Positions 15,176 through 17,343 of a DNA stretch of 17,343 nt are shown piece by piece. The notes beneath the pieces were generated by a model that was not told where the DNA came from, did no database searches, and saw only the letters and a program-made list of their open reading frames with translations. How positions within the stretch are numbered: position 1 is the first letter of the stretch; every line of letters starts with the position of its first letter. The stretch comes from Burkholderiaceae bacterium (GTDB lineage: Bacteria; Pseudomonadota; Gammaproteobacteria; Burkholderiales; Burkholderiaceae_E): positions 1 to 17,343 of the forward strand of contig JAHYJF010000042.1 of the NCBI GenBank assembly GCA_019428955.1, in the 5' to 3' direction. The position numbers and the translations under genes are program-made.

Positions 15176-15227
15176 ATTGTTTTGACATCTCGTTGGAGCT
15201 GCTTTAACCCTTGTCCCCGAGGGGGGG

Positions 15228-15256
15228 ATTATGGACAACGCCCCCAATGGGCGCAA
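15228..15256 (-). promoter_or_regulatory. Putative livG promoter (-35/-10)
   Basis: On the minus strand TTGCGC (15256-15251) is followed, after 17 bases, by CATAAT (15233-15228, 5 of 6 matches to TATAAT). A transcript starting near 15221 would have a leader of about 45 nt, which includes a C-run/G-run hairpin, before the livG ATG. The tandem CGTAAAC-containing repeats lie immediately upstream of the -35, in the usual place for an activator site. Confidence 0.5.
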
Positions 15257-15289
15257 GCCCGAGCCCGTAAACAGCCCGAGCCCGTAAAC
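15256..15289. repeat. 17-base tandem direct repeat, two perfect copies
   Basis: The unit AGCCCGAGCCCGTAAAC occurs at 15256-15272 and again at 15273-15289 without mismatch. A third, partial copy of its end (CGTAAAC) lies at 15303-15309. The repeat abuts the putative -35 of livG. It could be a pair of regulator sites or a simple slippage duplication. Confidence 0.9.
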
Positions 15290-15469
15290 CGCAAGCGGAT
15301 GGCGTAAACGATGCTTTGATGACCAGCGCTGCCGTGCTACTGCGGCGCGCGCATGGGCCGAACACTGCTTTGCAGGCACGCAACGATCTTGACTTGCGCA
15401 AGCGCTCCACTGCAAGATGCGCGAGGCCGACGCATACCTGAAGCGCCGGCGATACCGGAGGATTGCACG

Positions 15470-15568
15470 ATGGCCAAGTCACAGGACACCAAGAAGGACA
15501 AGAAGAAGGAGCCGCAGAAGTCGGCCAAGGAAAAGAAGCAGGCCAAGCGGGAAAAGAAAGGCAAGTGA
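15470..15568 (+). CDS. Lysine-rich 32-residue small protein of unknown function
   Basis: This short open frame encodes 32 residues, 14 of them lysine plus one arginine. Five acidic residues are interspersed, and there are no aromatic residues and no cysteine. The protein starts MAKSQDTKKD and ends KREKKGK. GGAGGA (15457-15462), spaced 7 bases from the ATG, is an excellent ribosome site. A hairpin begins at once after the stop, and a strong intrinsic terminator follows at 15608-15642. Together these support a real gene. The composition suggests a disordered, highly basic protein that might bind RNA, DNA or the ribosome, but no function can be assigned. I recall similar short lysine-rich hypothetical proteins in proteobacteria without a known role. 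The upstream in-frame extension to 15353 lacks a ribosome site and is not favoured. Confidence 0.7.
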   Translation: MAKSQDTKKDKKKEPQKSAKEKKQAKREKKGK

Positions 15569-15569
15569 G

Positions 15570-15587
15570 TTGTCCCCTTGGGGGCAA
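15570..15587 (+). repeat. Palindrome after the micro-gene stop
   Basis: TTGTCCCCTTGGGGGCAA is an 18-base near-perfect inverted repeat (one T-G wobble) starting one base after the stop codon. It resembles the TTGTCCCC...GGACAA palindrome at 15211-15238 on the other side of the micro-gene. It may protect the 3' end of the mRNA or act with the terminator downstream. Confidence 0.5.
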
Positions 15588-15607
15588 GCCAGCCAGGTGA
15601 ACAACGC

Positions 15608-15642
15608 GGGCGGACCGGCCACCGGTTCCGCCCGTTCTTATT
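15608..15642 (+). terminator. Rho-independent terminator of the micro-gene
   Basis: GGGCGG (15608-15613) plus ACCGG (15614-15618) pair with CCGGT (15622-15626) and CCGCCC (15628-15633). The loop is CCA with one bulged T, giving an 11-pair GC-rich stem. The tail GTTCTTATT is T-rich on the plus strand. The minus-strand side lacks a T-tract, so this terminates plus-strand transcription. It lies 40 bases after the micro-gene stop and just before the convergent end of the next gene. Confidence 0.8.
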
Positions 15643-15889
15643 GCGCTTCCCGATAGGGGTTTTCGAGCCGCTCGATCATCTCGGCAAACACCGCCCTCAC
15701 CTGGGCCTCGCTGCAGCCCAGCAGCACCGCATCTTCGAGCGCGTCCTGGAGCATCTGCTGCAACTCGACGAAATTTTCGTTGAGAACCTTGAGCTTCTCG
15801 TGGCAGGCCACCGGCGTGCCGTCAGGCATGCGCCAGACCAGCCCCGATGGCGGGCCGGCTGGTGTTCGGTTTCCGGGATTGTCTGGCAT
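15638..15889 (-). CDS. Small conserved-looking protein of unknown function
   Basis: This is an 83-residue protein from the ATG at 15889. It has no signal peptide or membrane segment. The N-terminal 25 residues are rich in Pro and Gly. The rest, from PDGTPVACHEKLKVLNENFVELQQMLQ to MIERLENPYREAQ, is amphipathic and predicted helical. I recognise this pattern (KLKVLNENxxEL..., ...ENPYR at the end) as like short uncharacterised betaproteobacterial proteins, but no function is known to me. A start at 15955 would add 22 residues, including two cysteines, and has a weak G-rich ribosome site. Neither start is clearly better. It diverges from the lipid kinase gene and converges with the micro-gene terminator. 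Confidence 0.65.
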   Translation of the reverse strand: MPDNPGNRTPAGPPSGLVWRMPDGTPVACHEKLKVLNENFVELQQMLQDALEDAVLLGCSEAQVRAVFAEMIERLENPYREAQ

Positions 15890-16002
15890 CGTGACTGGGG
15901 CGCATGGTCGACCGGGACGCGATCGGCACTGGTAAAAAGTATCATTGTCGCGCATTTCTGCCCCCCGCTACCCTACGCACTTCGTTCAAGTGCTGGAGCG
16001 CC

Positions 16003-16920
16003 ATGGAACCCAATGAGTGGCTGGTGATCCTGAACCCGGTATCGGGCCGGGGACAGGCCCTGCGTCACCAGGCGCAGATCGTGCACCTGCTGAACCAGCA
16101 GGGAATGCACCACAGCGTCGCCCTTAGCCGTTTCCATGGCCATACCATCGGCTTGGTCAGTGCCGCGCTAGCGGCCGGTTGCCGCCGCCTGCTCGTCGCG
16201 GGCGGGGACGGCAGCCTGAACGAGGCCGTCAACGGCATCCTGGCGCAGAACGAGGTCGCCGCCACCGACATCCTGCTGGCGAATCTGCCGGTCGGAACCG
16301 GCAACGACTGGGCTCGCAGTCACAAGGTGCCAAGCAACTGGCCGGGGGCCGTGGCTCTTGCCGCCAGTGAAGCGAGCGCCGTGCACGATGCCGGCCTGGC
16401 GGAGTTTGGCGATGGCAGCCGGCGCTGGTTCATCAACGTGGCCGGGGTGGGTTTCGACGCCGCGGTAGTCGAGCGCAAGATGGCGCGCGGCTTTGGGCCC
16501 TTGGCCTACATGACGGGCCTGCTCGGGGCGCTCTGGTCGTACCGGCCACTGCCGGTGCGGGTCTCGCTGGATCAGGGACTTCCCCGCGACGCCCACATCT
16601 TCGTCCATTTCGCCGCGCTCGGGAAACATTGCGGCGGTGGGATGTTGATCGCTCCTGAAGCTGCCCCCGATGACGGCCGCTTGCATTCGGTGCTGATCAA
16701 CGCGATGTCACGCCTCGAGGTGCTCGCCAATCTCAAGCGCCTGTTTGACGGCACGCTGCCCAGCCATCCCAAGGTCGAGGCCGGCACCTGCACCACGATT
16801 GACGTCGCTGCGCCCACGGCGCTGGGCGTGGAGGCCGACGGCGAACTTATCGGGCATACTCCCGTAACTTTCCGGGTTCTGCCGCGCGCGATTCGCGTGG
16901 TGGTGCCGCCACTAGCCTGA
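16003..16920 (+). CDS. Diacylglycerol/lipid kinase family protein (YegS/DgkB type)
   Basis: This 305-residue protein has the diacylglycerol kinase catalytic domain fold. It would be expected to phosphorylate a lipid such as diacylglycerol with ATP at the inner face of the membrane. ILNPVSGRGQA (9-19) is the N-terminal signature. GGDGSLNEAVNGI (67-79) is the nucleotide-binding motif and PVGTGND (96-102) follows. The C-terminal lobe has NVAGVGFDA (145-153), GGGMLIAPEAAPDDGRL (211-227) and VEADGE (276-281), where the catalytic Glu/Asp region lies. The ATG at 16003 is chosen over an upstream frame (15904) because MEPNEWLVILNP is the natural domain start. GGAG lies 4 bases upstream. The lipid substrate cannot be read from sequence. 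It is 31 bases upstream of the amidohydrolase gene, probably co-transcribed. Confidence 0.9.
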   Translation: MEPNEWLVILNPVSGRGQALRHQAQIVHLLNQQGMHHSVALSRFHGHTIGLVSAALAAGCRRLLVAGGDGSLNEAVNGILAQNEVAATDILLANLPVGTGNDWARSHKVPSNWPGAVALAASEASAVHDAGLAEFGDGSRRWFINVAGVGFDAAVVERKMARGFGPLAYMTGLLGALWSYRPLPVRVSLDQGLPRDAHIFVHFAALGKHCGGGMLIAPEAAPDDGRLHSVLINAMSRLEVLANLKRLFDGTLPSHPKVEAGTCTTIDVAAPTALGVEADGELIGHTPVTFRVLPRAIRVVVPPLA

Positions 16921-16951
16921 CCGACGATCAACCCACGGGAGCCAGACCGCA

Positions 16952-17320
16952 ATGAACGTGCCCCAGCCGATCCTTGATACGCATGAAGAACTGACCCAAT
17001 GGCGGCGAGATTTCCACGCCCACCCCGAACTCGGCTTCGAGGAAGCGCGCACCTCCGCCCTGGTGGCCGAGCGGCTCGCCGCGTGCGACGGCATCGAGAT
17101 CAATCGCGGCATCGGCAAGACTGGAATCGTCGCAACCCTGCGGGTCGGATCCGGCAAGGGCAGCGTGGGGCTGCGTGCCGACATGGACGCGCTGCCGATG
17201 GCCGAGGAAAACGACTTTGGCCACCGCTCGCAAAGTGCCGGCAGGATGCATGCCTGCGGCCACGACGGCCATACCACCATGCTGCTTGGCGCAGCGCGTC
17301 ACCTGGCCAGGACCCGCAAC
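16952..17320 (+). CDS. M20-family amidohydrolase (hippurate hydrolase-like), N-terminal 123 codons
   Basis: This is the beginning of a metal-dependent amidohydrolase/carboxypeptidase of the M20 (AbgB/HipO/IAA-amino acid hydrolase) group. Such enzymes cleave N-acyl or N-aroyl amino acids. WRRDFHAHPELGFEE (17-31) is the usual N-terminal signature. LRADMDALPM (74-83) and MHACGHDGHT (99-108) carry the expected metal ligands, including Cys102 and His104. GGGAG lies 10 bases before the ATG at 16952. The genuine reading frame ends at codon 123. The next codons, encoding RSEEPTS, come from adapter sequence and are not protein. The rest of the gene is missing. Confidence 0.9.
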
Positions 17321-17343
17321 AGATCGGAAGAGCCCACGTCTGA
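17321..17343 (+). other. Illumina sequencing-adapter remnant at the contig end
   Basis: The last 23 bases begin AGATCGGAAGAGC, the 13-base common Illumina TruSeq adapter start. They continue CCACGTCTGA, where the adapter has ACACGTCTGA, so 22 of 23 positions match as I recall the adapter. It interrupts the amidohydrolase, where family members would continue with a conserved strand. This is an artefact of untrimmed reads and not biology. Confidence 0.95.

Larger units (their letters stand above)
15176..15469. other. Divergent intergenic region between livG and the lysine-rich micro-gene
   Basis: No convincing gene is visible in these 294 bases. The livG-proximal third holds the putative livG promoter, a GC-rich palindrome (15211-15238: TTGTCC and GGACAA arms with inner C- and G-runs) and a 17-base tandem repeat. 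The plus-strand half has a weak sigma70-like pair, TTGACT (15389-15394) and CAAGAT (15413-15418) with 18 bases between. It overlaps the perfect palindrome CTTGCGCAAG (15393-15402), which could be an operator. These last calls are tentative. Confidence 0.5.

Noticed and set aside
15176..15415. N-terminal extension of livG to 15415
   Set aside because: The extension covers the tandem repeats and promoter-like region, has no family similarity and would add 80 residues to a normal-length LivG.
1..17343. A defence island, mobile element, CRISPR array or biosynthetic cluster
   Set aside because: Every sizeable coding frame is accounted for by housekeeping, metabolic or transport genes. No transposase, integrase, nuclease, spacer array or synthase signatures were seen on either strand.

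Overview
This window is a GC-rich stretch of bacterial chromosome, densely packed with housekeeping and transport genes. It most resembles a betaproteobacterium. The basis is the run asd-leuB-leuD-leuC, aroC paired with an HcaT-like MFS transporter, a Gram-negative-type branched-chain amino acid ABC operon, and the codon bias. Genus or order cannot be settled from sequence reading alone. I see no phage, insertion sequence, integrase, CRISPR array or toxin/defence cassette.

Layout: positions 1-8521 are all on the minus strand. In transcription order they are gltX, a PcaD-type alpha/beta hydrolase, aroC, an MFS transporter, leuC, leuD, leuB and asd (asd is cut by the left edge). LeuCDB perform the last shared steps of leucine synthesis. 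Asd feeds lysine, threonine and methionine synthesis, AroC makes chorismate, and GltX charges tRNA-Glu. At 8721-8795 lies a plus-strand tRNA-Val(CAC), followed by a plus-strand aldehyde dehydrogenase of the 1-pyrroline-5-carboxylate dehydrogenase type (8876-10453).

Positions 10497-15175 hold a complete minus-strand high-affinity branched-chain amino acid type ABC importer, transcribed livG-livF-livK-livH-livM. A sigma70-like promoter, three CGTAAAC boxes upstream of it, and a strong stem-loop between livK and livH suggest how it is controlled. LivF has Arg in place of the Walker A Lys, so one of the two ATP sites looks degenerate.

Positions 15176-17343 hold a 32-residue, lysine-rich plus-strand micro-gene with an excellent ribosome binding site and a good rho-independent terminator. 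Next come a small conserved-looking minus-strand gene, a plus-strand YegS/diacylglycerol-kinase-family lipid kinase, and the first 123 codons of an M20-type amidohydrolase. The final 23 bases match an Illumina adapter with one mismatch, so the right edge is a contig end with artefactual sequence.

Overall this is mostly an ordinary housekeeping region. The items that deserve a second look are the asymmetric Liv ATPase pair, the micro-gene, the repeats near the liv promoter, the livK-livH stem-loop and the adapter.
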